From positions 1 to 40,587 of the forward strand of contig LJCV01000304.1 in the NCBI GenBank assembly GCA_001298575.1: a DNA stretch of 40,587 nucleotides, written 5' to 3'. The stretch is from Actinobacteria bacterium OK074. Its GTDB lineage: Bacteria; Actinomycetota; Actinomycetes; Streptomycetales; Streptomycetaceae. Positions 24,882 through 32,131 of the stretch are shown here, piece after piece. The translations under genes were made by a program, and so were the position numbers. How positions within the stretch are numbered: position 1 is the first letter of the stretch; each line of letters starts with the position of its first letter. Below the pieces are notes generated by a model, which had not been told where the DNA came from, made no database searches, and saw only the letters and a list, made by a program, of their open reading frames with translations.

Positions 24882-26179
24882 CCCGCCGAGGCGAAGGCGT
24901 CGTTCATCTTCTGGGCCGCCTCCGTCGATGCCGCCGCCACGCTCTTCTTGCCGCTGATGACCTCCTGGAACATCGTCGGCAGGATCAGGGAGGAGTCGAT
25001 CTGGGACCAGGCCGCCGAGGCGGGCACGAACTTCGTACCGCCGCCCAGGGTCTGGACGAACGGCTTCACGTAGGGGTCCTGCTTCGCGATGTCGTCCCGC
25101 ACGTCGGCGAAGGTCGGCAGGAAGCCCATCGCGTGGAAGAACTCCTCCTGCGCGGTCTTGGACGTCAGCGACTCCATCAACTCGACGGCGAGCGTGCGGT
25201 GTTCGGTGCTCTTGAGGACGCCGATGTTGTTGCCGCCCGCGAACGCCGGCGCGATCGACCCGGCCCGCACGCCCGGCAGCGGCACCACCGCGTACTTCCC
25301 CTTCACCGAACCGGCCTCGACCGCCTGGTGGTTGAAGTCGCCGCCGATGGCCATGCCCGCCTTGCCCTGCGCGAACGCGGTGACGACGTCGTTGCCGGTC
25401 ATGCCCGCGCACTTGGCGGCCGGGCAGTTGTCGTCCGAGAAGAGCGAGGTGTACGCCGTGACGCCCTTGCGCGCGGCCGGGCTGTCGATCGCGGCGGAGT
25501 ACGAACCGCCCTTGCCCTCGGCGATCTCGCCGCCGTTGGCCCACACGAACGGCAGCGCGCCGTAGGTGTAGGCGCCGCCCACCGCGAGCCCGTAGAGGCT
25601 CGGGTCGGCCGCCCGGATCGCGCGCGCGTCCGAGGCGACCTCGGCCAGCGTGGTCGGCGGCTTGAGGCCCAACTCCTTGAAGATGTCGGTGCGGTAGTAG
25701 AGCGCGCGGACGCCCACGTAGTAGGGGGCGCCGTAGATCCGGCCGTCGACGGTCACCGACTGGCGGGCCGTCGGGTCGGTGTTCTTGGACTGGCTCCAGT
25801 CGGTGAAGTCCTTGGTGACGTCGGCGAGTCCGCCGTCCTTCACATAGCCGGCGGTGTCCGTGTTGCCGAACTCCATCAGGTCCGGGGCGCTCGACGGGTC
25901 GTTGAACGCGGCCTTGACGCGCTGGGCGCGGGTCTCGACGGGTATGTACTCGACGTCGACCTTGACGCCGGCGTGGGCCTTCTCGAAGGCGCTGACCGTC
26001 TTGTCGACGACCTGCTCCTTCGGCTTGTTGCTGACCTCCTGGAAGAGCCACACCCGCAGCGTGCCGGTCTTCTCGTCCTTGGCCGAGGCGGAGTTGTCCG
26101 AGGCTTCGGGGGCACAGGCGGCGAGGCTGGTGAGGAGGAGTACGGCCAGGGGGGCGGCCGTTCGGGCAGAGAGCTTCAC
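24878..26179 (-). CDS. Sugar ABC transporter solute-binding lipoprotein (DasA-like)
   Basis: This 433-aa extracellular binding protein is tethered by lipid. The signal peptide ends in the lipobox LTSLAAC with Cys22 as the modified residue. The mature protein is a family 1 sugar-binding protein (LRVWLFQEV, VDVEYIP, GGDFNHQAVEAG, MEFGNTDTAGYV). The GTG start has an ideal GGAGGA six bases ahead; a longer frame back to 26326 would run through the promoter and operator and is rejected. It is the first gene of the importer-hexosaminidase operon. The substrate is probably an N-acetylglucosamine oligomer, judged from the GH20 partner and the DasR-like operator upstream. That assignment is inference. 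Confidence 0.92.
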   Translation of the reverse strand: MKLSARTAAPLAVLLLTSLAACAPEASDNSASAKDEKTGTLRVWLFQEVSNKPKEQVVDKTVSAFEKAHAGVKVDVEYIPVETRAQRVKAAFNDPSSAPDLMEFGNTDTAGYVKDGGLADVTKDFTDWSQSKNTDPTARQSVTVDGRIYGAPYYVGVRALYYRTDIFKELGLKPPTTLAEVASDARAIRAADPSLYGLAVGGAYTYGALPFVWANGGEIAEGKGGSYSAAIDSPAARKGVTAYTSLFSDDNCPAAKCAGMTGNDVVTAFAQGKAGMAIGGDFNHQAVEAGSVKGKYAVVPLPGVRAGSIAPAFAGGNNIGVLKSTEHRTLAVELMESLTSKTAQEEFFHAMGFLPTFADVRDDIAKQDPYVKPFVQTLGGGTKFVPASAAWSQIDSSLILPTMFQEVISGKKSVAAASTEAAQKMNDAFASAG

Positions 26180-26282
26180 GAGCTTCCTCCGGCGGGGAGC
26201 ACGACTACGGGGCGCACGACTACGAGGGCGCACGCGCGTTGCACTGTGCGCAACGAGCGTTTTGCTCTGCACAACTCCCTGG

Positions 26283-26312
26283 AGGCTAGGGAGGAGATGA
26301 ACGCCACCACAA
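26283..26312 (-). promoter_or_regulatory. Likely promoter of the sugar-importer operon
   Basis: On the minus strand TTGTGG (26312-26307) and TAGCCT (26288-26283) are separated by 18 bases, about 100 bases ahead of the binding-protein GTG. The -35 element directly abuts the DasR-like operator. Motif evidence only. Confidence 0.4.
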
Positions 26313-26327
26313 GAGGTCTCGACCACT
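26312..26327. promoter_or_regulatory. DasR-responsive-element-like operator (dre)
   Basis: On the minus strand the 16-mer AGTGGTCGAGACCTCT matches the known DasR palindrome A(C/G)TGGTCTAGACCA(C/G)T at 14 of 16 positions. It sits against the predicted -35 of an importer with a GH20 partner. DasR represses amino-sugar uptake genes and is released by glucosamine-6-phosphate, so the fit to context is good. Confidence 0.65.
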
Positions 26328-26429
26328 CCTCAACCACTCCGTGACCACGGGACACACTCCGTGCAACGCCAGGGGGAGGTATGAGGGAAATGCGGGGGTT
26401 GCGCACAACCGCCCCGCGGGCACGACAAA

Positions 26430-26459
26430 GCCGCGGTACCCACAGGAGGGCACCGCGGC
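26430..26459. terminator. GC-rich hairpin, probable terminator
   Basis: A perfect 8-bp stem GCCGCGGT/ACCGCGGC encloses a 14-base loop. It lies downstream of the minus-strand DUF3039 gene and ahead of the importer promoter. There is no U-run, as is common in Streptomyces. Confidence 0.5.
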
Positions 26460-26518
26460 CGTACGTTCAATTGTTCGGGGCGATCATTCGACGCCGGGCA
26501 GCACCGGCACCGGCACCC

Positions 26519-26609
26519 GCTCCGGCCCGCGCGAGCAGCGGGCCGACCGGCCTCGGTCCGCGCGAGCCGCGGCCGACCGGCTCCGGCCCGCGCGAGCCGC
26601 AGGGGCTAC
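26519..26609. repeat. Three tandem ~30-bp GC-rich repeats
   Basis: Three imperfect units at 26519-26549, 26550-26579 and 26580-26609 share the core CGGyCCGCGCGAGC followed by a CCGACCG-type end. The last unit runs into the stop codon of the DUF3039 gene. No function is evident. Confidence 0.7.
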
Positions 26610-26896
26610 TTGCCGCCGCCCTTGCCGCCGTCGCCCTGGTCGTCGCCCGAGCCCATGGACTCGTAGATCTCCTTGCACATCGGGCACACGGGGTACTTCT
26701 TCGGATCGCGGCCCGGGACCCACACCTTGCCGCACAGCGCCACGACGGGCGTGCCGTCGAGCGCGCTCGCCATGATCTTGTCCTTCTGGACATAGTGGGC
26801 GAAGCGCTCGTGGTCACCGTCGCCGTGCGACACCTGGGGTGTCGGTTCTACGAGGGTCCCCGTACCAGTACCGCGCTCGGGCTCAAGAGTGCTCAT
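26606..26896 (-). CDS. DUF3039 small zinc-ribbon-like protein
   Basis: This 96-aa soluble protein fits the actinobacterial DUF3039 family. The conserved middle reads HYVQKDKIMASALDGTPVVALCGKVWVPGRDP, followed by PVCPMCKEIYE. The Cys of ALCGK and the pair in CPMC are likely metal ligands. The C-terminus is Gly/Lys/Asp-rich. Function is unknown. The ATG at 26896 has a weak ribosome-binding site. It lies 60 bases after yqgE on the same strand and may be co-transcribed with it. Confidence 0.88.
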   Translation of the reverse strand: MSTLEPERGTGTGTLVEPTPQVSHGDGDHERFAHYVQKDKIMASALDGTPVVALCGKVWVPGRDPKKYPVCPMCKEIYESMGSGDDQGDGGKGGGK

Positions 26897-26956
26897 GACG
26901 CCAAGGGTACTCAGGCCCGCCGACAACAGTGGAGCGGTGCCGGTTCACGAACGGCC

Positions 26957-27541
26957 TCAGTTCAGCGACGGGTCGTCCGGGTACGTGGCCACCATCGCGA
27001 GTTCGCTGCGCTGGCGGCGCAGCACCTCCCGCCACAGCCGCTCGGGCGCCGGGGAGGACACGTCACCGGGCTCGGACTCGACGACGTACCAGGCGCCGTC
27101 GCCCAGTTCGGACTCCAGCTGGCCCGGGCCCCAGCCCGCGTACCCCGCGAAGATTCTCAGGCTGCCGAGCGCGGAGGCGAGCAGTTCGGGCGGGGTCTCC
27201 AGGTCCACCAGGCCGATCGCGCCGTGCACCCGGCGCCAGCCGAGGGGGGCGCGTTCGGCCCTGTCGGTGCCGCCGGGGATGACGGCGACACCGAGCGCGG
27301 AGTCCAGGGAGACCGGGCCGCCCTGGAAGACCACGCCGGGCTCGCCCGCGAGGTCCGCCCAGCCCTCCAGGATGTCGCCGACGTCCACGGGCGTGGGGCG
27401 GTTGAGGACGACGCCGAGCGAGCCCTCCTCGTCGTGGTCGAGGAGGAGCACCACCGCGCGGTCGAAGTTCGGGTCCGCCAGGGCGGGTGTGGCCACGAGC
27501 AGCCGCCCCGTGAGCGAGGACACCTCGGTCATGCGAGACAT
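26957..27541 (-). CDS. YqgE/AlgH family protein (DUF179)
   Basis: This 194-aa protein shows the conserved YqgE/AlgH pattern: LTGRLLVATPALADPNFDRAV near the start, VLLLDHDEEGSLGVVLNRPT, VFQGGPVS, and RIFAGYAGWGPGQLESEL in the second half. It is a widespread cytoplasmic family of unsettled function. The start is the ATG giving MSRMTEVSS; the second ATG three codons on is equally possible. It is divergent from murA. Confidence 0.92.
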   Translation of the reverse strand: MSRMTEVSSLTGRLLVATPALADPNFDRAVVLLLDHDEEGSLGVVLNRPTPVDVGDILEGWADLAGEPGVVFQGGPVSLDSALGVAVIPGGTDRAERAPLGWRRVHGAIGLVDLETPPELLASALGSLRIFAGYAGWGPGQLESELGDGAWYVVESEPGDVSSPAPERLWREVLRRQRSELAMVATYPDDPSLN

Positions 27542-27914
27542 GATCCCGCATATTCCCCGTGCTTGGGGAGGCAATCCGCCAGCGGCGGGGTGGGGGGGGG
27601 GGCGTAGGGGGGCGTACCGGGGGCACACGGGGGACGCTTCCGCGGGTCTGTTGTCGGGTGCGGGTGCGTCGTGGCTGATCGCGCCCACGCGGCGGAGCCG
27701 CGGAATGTCACAGCCCCGCGCCCCTGAAGCCCCACCGAAGGGGTCACCCCTTGTGTCCGGCCCACCCCGTTTCGTGTTGTGGCAAAGCTATGACGCTCCT
27801 GAGTGGTGCTTGGGCTTACGGGACGGGGGTACACGGCGATTACCCTTGGCCGGTCGGCTTCCGTACAACGGTTTGCCGGTACTCATCCGCCCAACTCATC
27901 GGAACGCGAGATAC
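27542..27914. other. Divergent yqgE-murA intergenic region with poly-G tract and dispersed repeat
   Basis: These 373 bases lie between divergent genes and must hold both promoters. They contain an uninterrupted run of 11 G at about 27592-27602 and a Streptomyces-type dispersed repeat at 27668-27725. No promoter could be called with confidence. Confidence 0.5.
27668..27725 (+). repeat. Dispersed intergenic repeat, family A (copy 1)
   Basis: This sequence, with core CGCGGCGGAGCCGC then CACAGCCCCGCGCCCCT, recurs inverted at 34591-34649 and as a partial copy near 29864-29897. I recognise it as a common Streptomyces intergenic sequence. It contains a GCGGC/GCCGC dyad. Confidence 0.7.
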
Positions 27915-29261
27915 ATGACCGTCAACGGCTCTGACGACGTACTGCTTGTCCACGGCGGGACCCCGCTCGAAGGCGAGATCCGTGTCCGCGGTGCGAAGAA
28001 CCTCGTGCCGAAGGCCATGGTCGCCGCCCTCCTCGGCGATGAACCGAGCCGGCTGCGCAACGTCCCAGACATCCGTGACGTGCGTGTCGTGCGCGGGCTG
28101 CTGCAGCTGCACGGCGTGACGGTCACCCCCGGCGAGGAACCGGGCGAACTGGTGCTCGACCCCTCGCACGTGGAGAGCGCCAACGTCGCCGACATCGATG
28201 CCCACGCGGGCTCCTCGCGCATCCCGATCCTGTTCTGCGGCCCGCTGCTGCACCGCCTCGGGCACGCGTTCATCCCCGGTCTGGGCGGCTGTGACATCGG
28301 CGGACGGCCCATCGACTTCCACTTCGAGGTGCTGCGGCAGTTCGGCGCGGTCATCGAGAAGCGCGACGACGGCCAGTACCTGGAGGCCCCCAAGGGGCTG
28401 CGCGGTACGAAGATCCGGCTGCCGTACCCCTCCGTCGGCGCGACCGAACAGGTGCTGCTCGCCGCGGTCCTCGCGGACGGTGTGACGGAACTCGCGAACG
28501 CGGCCGTCGAGCCGGAGATCGAGGACCTCATCTGCGTCCTGCAGAAGATGGGCGCCATCATCGCGATGGACACCGACCGCACGATCCGCATCACCGGCGT
28601 CGAACGGCTCGGCGGCTACGACCACCGGGCCCTCCCGGACCGCCTGGAGGCCGCGTCGTGGGCGTCCGCGGCGCTGGCGACCGAGGGCGACATCTACGTC
28701 CGCGGCGCCCAGCAGCGCTCGATGATGACGTTCCTGAACACCTACCGGAAGGTCGGCGGCGCGTTCCGCATCGACGACGAGGGCATCCGGTTCTGGCACC
28801 CGGGCGGGCAGCTGAAGTCCATCGCCCTGGAGACGGACGTGCACCCCGGCTTCCAGACGGACTGGCAGCAGCCGCTGGTGGTGGCGCTGACCCAGGCCAC
28901 GGGCCTGTCGATCATCCACGAGACGGTCTACGAGTCCCGGCTCGGCTTCACCTCCGCGCTCAACCAGATGGGCGCCCACATCCAGCTCTACCGCGAGTGC
29001 CTCGGCAGCTCCGACTGCCGCTTCGGCCAGCGCAACTTCCTCCACTCGGCGGTCGTTTCGGGCCCCACGAAGCTCCAGGGCGCCGATCTGGTCATCCCCG
29101 ACCTCCGCGGCGGCTTCTCGTACCTCATCGCCGCCCTCGCGGCCCAGGGCACCTCCAGGGTCCACGGCATCGACCTCATCAACCGCGGCTACGAGAACTT
29201 CATGGAGAAGTTGGTGGAGCTGGGGGCGAAGGTCGAGCTGCCGGGCAAAGCGCTCGGCTGA
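27915..29261 (+). CDS. murA: UDP-N-acetylglucosamine 1-carboxyvinyltransferase (MurA)
   Basis: This 448-aa cytoplasmic enzyme makes the first committed step of peptidoglycan synthesis, adding enolpyruvate from PEP to UDP-GlcNAc. The EPSP-synthase fold is evident: RVRGAKNLVPKAMVAALL at the start, SSRIPILFCGPLLHRLG, and the active-site loop GLGGCDIGGRPIDFH. The catalytic Cys (about residue 126) is retained, so fosfomycin sensitivity is expected, unlike the Asp variant of mycobacteria. The final motif is RGYENFMEKLVELGA. The last 20 codons occur again 140 bases downstream with only synonymous changes. Confidence 0.95.
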   Translation: MTVNGSDDVLLVHGGTPLEGEIRVRGAKNLVPKAMVAALLGDEPSRLRNVPDIRDVRVVRGLLQLHGVTVTPGEEPGELVLDPSHVESANVADIDAHAGSSRIPILFCGPLLHRLGHAFIPGLGGCDIGGRPIDFHFEVLRQFGAVIEKRDDGQYLEAPKGLRGTKIRLPYPSVGATEQVLLAAVLADGVTELANAAVEPEIEDLICVLQKMGAIIAMDTDRTIRITGVERLGGYDHRALPDRLEAASWASAALATEGDIYVRGAQQRSMMTFLNTYRKVGGAFRIDDEGIRFWHPGGQLKSIALETDVHPGFQTDWQQPLVVALTQATGLSIIHETVYESRLGFTSALNQMGAHIQLYRECLGSSDCRFGQRNFLHSAVVSGPTKLQGADLVIPDLRGGFSYLIAALAAQGTSRVHGIDLINRGYENFMEKLVELGAKVELPGKALG

Positions 29262-29340
29262 TCGTCATTCGCCTCGCTTCGGCCCAGGACAGCGGGCCTT
29301 TCGGCTGGGGGTCTGGGGGTTATCCCCCAGATAGACACAG

Positions 29341-29401
29341 CATGGAGAAGTTGGTGGAGCTGGGGGCGAAGGTGGAGCTGCCGGGCAAGGCCCTCGGATA
29401 A
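29341..29401 (+). repeat. Second copy of the murA 3' end
   Basis: These 61 bases repeat 29201-29261 (murA codons from Met-Glu-Lys-Leu-Val to the stop) with five substitutions, every one synonymous, including a TGA-to-TAA stop change. The copies are 79 bases apart; the spacer holds a CTGGGGG-TTAT-CCCCCAG hairpin. It is not an independent gene. Confidence 0.9.
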
Positions 29402-29450
29402 CGGCCCCCCGGACACGGCTCTCAACGCCCCCGGACAACAACTCTCGCGT

Positions 29451-29495
29451 ACGCCAATGGGGCGGCCCCCGGTCGGGTGGCCGCCCCATTGGCGT
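29451..29495. terminator. Strong bidirectional terminator between murA and the HU gene
   Basis: A perfect 17-bp stem, ACGCCAATGGGGCGGCC and its complement, encloses an 11-base loop. It lies between convergent murA and the HU gene, where it would stop both transcripts. Confidence 0.85.
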
Positions 29496-29547
29496 TACTC
29501 GGTGCTACCGGGCCGCGTACGCCGTCCCTGGCGTACGGGCCGCGGGA

Positions 29548-29829
29548 TCACTGGCCCTTGGCGGCTTCCTTGAGCTTGCTGCCCGCGGAGACCTTGACGC
29601 TGTAACCGGCCGGGATCTGGATGGGGTCGCCGGTCTGCGGGTTGCGCGCGGTGCGAGCGGCACGGTGGGTGCGCTCGAAGGTCAGGAAGCCGGGGATGGT
29701 GACCTTCTCGTCGCCCTTGGCGACGATCTCGCCGACGGTCTCGGCGAAAGCGGCCAGTACGGCGTCGGCGTCCTTGCGGGTCACCTCGGCGCGGTCGGCC
29801 AGCGCGGCCACCAGCTCACTGCGGTTCAT
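29548..29829 (-). CDS. hup: HU family DNA-binding protein
   Basis: This 93-aa nucleoid protein has the classical HU fold: MNRSELVAALADRAEVTRKDA at the start, GDEKVTIPGFLTFE, and the DNA-binding arm ARTARNPQTGDPIQIPAG. It lacks the long Lys/Ala-rich C-terminal tail of the HupS type, so it is the short HU. GGGAG lies seven bases ahead of the ATG. It dimerises and bends DNA. Confidence 0.95.
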   Translation of the reverse strand: MNRSELVAALADRAEVTRKDADAVLAAFAETVGEIVAKGDEKVTIPGFLTFERTHRAARTARNPQTGDPIQIPAGYSVKVSAGSKLKEAAKGQ

Positions 29830-30343
29830 GTTCTTACTCCCGTGTTCTTCTTGCCGATGAGGCGTGCCACGCGGCGGAGCCGCATGTTGGGCACAGCGAA
29901 AGCCGATGCTGCCAGGGTCCTCGGTAAGCCCCCGGACCCGGGTCCGTCGCCAGACCCTCGCGCCCAGGGACGCATCCTGCCTGTACCTGCGGCGGGAAAG
30001 CCAATCCGGCACCCGTAGGAGTCGTGAGAACACCCTTGGGAGTCACACGAAAAGCGCCACGGCTCAGGTGTGGTGACGCTCCGTCCGCTCCGGGCCGCCA
30101 CATTAGGGGGCACCAAGGGGCCGCACGGCTTACGACGCGCCGTAACGGCCACGGAGCGTGGCGATGATCACAGCCACCGGCGGGGCCGGACACGGCCCCC
30201 GCCGAGCGGTTGCCAGCCGGCCGGCGCCCCATTTCAGCCCGGCCGGCGTTTGAGGCCGAGGCCGTTCAGGCCGATACGGGGGGTCTGGGGGCGGAGCCCC
30301 CGGGGACGGCCACACCACCCCCGGGCGCCGGACAACCGCACGC
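29830..30343. other. Intergenic region between the HU gene and malic enzyme
   Basis: These 514 bases without a credible gene hold the HU gene promoter region on the right side of the gene, a partial family A repeat (about 29864-29897), and the family B repeat with its GGGGGC-GGA-GCCCCC hairpin (30233-30307), which could also terminate the malic enzyme transcript. Short frames here lack coding character. Confidence 0.5.
30233..30307 (+). repeat. Dispersed intergenic repeat, family B, with GC hairpin
   Basis: It begins TTCAGCCCGGCCGGCGTTTG, continues through GAGGCCGTTCAGGCCGA, and ends in GGGGTCTGGGGGCGGAGCCCCC. I recognise this as a very common Streptomyces intergenic repeat. A related GGGTCTGGGGG element lies in the spacer between the two murA ends (about 29309-29330). 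Confidence 0.75.
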
Positions 30344-31750
30344 TCAGACCGCCGCCTTGGCGGCCTCCCGCACCGCCCCCGCCACCGCGCCCGCGACCTT
30401 GTCGTTGAAGACGCTCGGGATGATGTAGTTCGCGTTCAGTTCGTCCTCGGTCACGACGTCCGCGAGCGCCGTCGCCGCCGCCAGCATCATCTCCGTGTTG
30501 ACCGTGCGGGACTGCGCGTCCAGGAGGCCGCGGAAGACGCCCGGGAAGACCAGGACGTTGTTGATCTGGTTCGGGAAGTCCGAGCGGCCCGTGGCGACCA
30601 CCGCGGCGGTTTGGCGGGCCACCGTCGGGTCGACCTCGGGGTCGGGGTTCGCGAGTGCGAACACGATCGCGTCGTTCGCCATGGCGGCCACGTCGGTGCC
30701 GTCGAGGACGTTGGGGGCCGAGACGCCGATGAACACGTCCGCGCCGACCACGGCCTCCTTGAGGGTCCCGGTGAGGCCCTCGGGGTTGGTGTTGTCGGCG
30801 ATCCAGCGCAGCGGCGAGTCGGCGGCGGCGTCGACCAGGTCTTCGCGATCGCCATGCACGACGCCGTGGATGTCGGCGACGACCGCGTTCTTCACGCCCG
30901 CGGCGAGCAGCAGCTTCAGGATGGCCGTACCGGCCGCGCCCGCACCGGACATGACGACCCGTACGGCGTCGATCTCCTTGCCGACCACGCGCAGCGCGTT
31001 CTTCAGCGAGGCGAGGACGACGATCGCGGTGCCGTGCTGGTCGTCGTGGAAGACGGGGATGTCAAGGGCCTCGCGCAGCCGGGCCTCGATCTCGAAGCAG
31101 CGCGGCGCGGAGATGTCCTCCAGGTTGATGCCCGCGAAGCCGGGGGCGATGGCCTTGACGATCTCGACGATCGCGTCGGTGTCCTGGGTGTCCAGGCACA
31201 GCGGCCAGGCGTCGATGCCGGCGAACCGCTTGAAGAGGGCCGCCTTGCCCTCCATGACCGGCAGCGCGGCCTTGGGGCCGATGTTGCCGAGGCCGAGGAC
31301 CGCGGAGCCGTCCGTCACGACCGCGACCGAGTTGCGCTTGATGGTGAGGCGGCGCGCGTCCTCGGGGTTCTCGGCGATCGCCATGCAGACCCGCGCCACG
31401 CCCGGGGTGTAGATCATGGAGAGGTCGTCACGGTTGCGGATCGGGTGCTTGGACTGCATCTCGATCTTGCCGCCGAGGTGCATGAGGAACGTACGGTCGG
31501 AGACCTTGCCCAGGGTGACGCCCTCGATGCCGCGCAACTGCTGGACGATCTCGTCCGCGTGGGCGGTGGAGGTCGCGGCGATGGTGACGTCGATGCGGAG
31601 CTTCTCGTGGCCGGACGCGGTCACGTCGAGGCCGGTCACCGAGCCTCCGCTGGACTCCACGGCCGTGGTGATCTGGGAGACCGCCGTTCCGCTCGCGGGC
31701 ACCTCCAGACGGACCGTAATCGAGTAGGAGACGCTGGGCGCCGTTGCCAT
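30344..31750 (-). CDS. Malic enzyme with N-terminal ACT-like domain
   Basis: This 468-aa cytoplasmic enzyme oxidatively decarboxylates malate to pyruvate with NAD(P)+. Residues about 5-80 form an ACT-like regulatory domain (SITVRLEVPASGTAVSQI). The malic N-domain carries SMIYTPGVARVC (catalytic Tyr), GLGNIGPKAALPVMEGKA (Lys) and FHDDQHGTAIVVLA (metal ligands). The Rossmann domain has VMSGAGAAGTAI. The C-terminus holds ALANPDPEVDP and DFPNQINNVLVFPG. The ATG at 31750 has a purine-rich AAAGAGAGAAG ahead; a longer frame to 31903 runs into the promoter region. The ACT domain suggests allosteric control; cofactor preference is not assigned. Confidence 0.94.
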   Translation of the reverse strand: MATAPSVSYSITVRLEVPASGTAVSQITTAVESSGGSVTGLDVTASGHEKLRIDVTIAATSTAHADEIVQQLRGIEGVTLGKVSDRTFLMHLGGKIEMQSKHPIRNRDDLSMIYTPGVARVCMAIAENPEDARRLTIKRNSVAVVTDGSAVLGLGNIGPKAALPVMEGKAALFKRFAGIDAWPLCLDTQDTDAIVEIVKAIAPGFAGINLEDISAPRCFEIEARLREALDIPVFHDDQHGTAIVVLASLKNALRVVGKEIDAVRVVMSGAGAAGTAILKLLLAAGVKNAVVADIHGVVHGDREDLVDAAADSPLRWIADNTNPEGLTGTLKEAVVGADVFIGVSAPNVLDGTDVAAMANDAIVFALANPDPEVDPTVARQTAAVVATGRSDFPNQINNVLVFPGVFRGLLDAQSRTVNTEMMLAAATALADVVTEDELNANYIIPSVFNDKVAGAVAGAVREAAKAAV

Positions 31751-32131
31751 GGCCGACTTCTCTCTTTCACCTGTGACGCTGGTATTCCGTCCGATCGTCG
31801 CACCTACTGATGAGTACGTGTTAGCCGGGCCAGGTTGCGAACGTATTGTTCGCCAAACGTCCAGACCGCCGCCGTACGACGGCGGAGAGGCCCGCACCGC
31901 CACTCGGCGGTACGGGCCTCTCCTGTTGCCTACGACACCGACCCGCCATGCTCGCCTCGCGGCAAGAGGTCGCTCGTAGCGACGAAGGTTGGGCCCGGGG
32001 GCTTGGATCGGGCCGGTGTCTCACCCAGGCTAACAAACGGATCCCGTAAGGCCATTCCCGTCCCGGAAGTTCAGGATTTTTATAGGGAAGACCCTCTGTC
32101 CGGCGTACACCCGTACGGGCCGTACGGGTGC
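31751..32131. other. Intergenic region between malic enzyme and helicase
   Basis: These 381 bases are the 5' region of malic enzyme and the 3' region of the helicase gene, both minus strand. They contain the hairpin at 31885-31922 and an A/T-rich patch around 32070-32085. A minus-strand frame of about 42 codons (reading MAGRCRRQQERPV) runs through the hairpin and is not accepted as a gene. Confidence 0.45.
31885..31922. terminator. Hairpin terminator downstream of the helicase gene
   Basis: GAGAGGCCCGCACCGCC and GGCGGTACGGGCCTCTC form a 17-bp stem with one mismatch around the loop ACTC. It lies 3' of the helicase gene and 5' of malic enzyme, and should separate the two transcripts. Confidence 0.75.

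Larger units (their letters stand above)
26180..26605. other. Regulatory and repeat-rich intergenic region upstream of the sugar importer
   Basis: These 426 bases without a gene contain, from left to right: TTGnGCAnAG-type direct repeats (26236-26278), the likely importer promoter with DasR-like operator (26283-26327), a GGTTGCGCACAACC dyad (26397-26410), a GC hairpin (26430-26459), and a GC-rich tandem repeat (26519-26609). These are listed separately where supportable. Confidence 0.6.

Noticed and set aside
21241..26179. Exact identity as dasABCD
   Set aside because: The layout and operator fit, but no dasR gene adjoins and Streptomyces has several similar importers, so the gene names were not applied.
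29341..29401. Separate small gene encoding the murA-like C-terminal peptide
   Set aside because: It is a 3'-end duplication without its own ribosome-binding site.
31821..31946. Small minus-strand frame beginning MAGRCRRQQERPV
   Set aside because: It runs straight through the helicase terminator hairpin and has no ribosome-binding site or recognised homologue.
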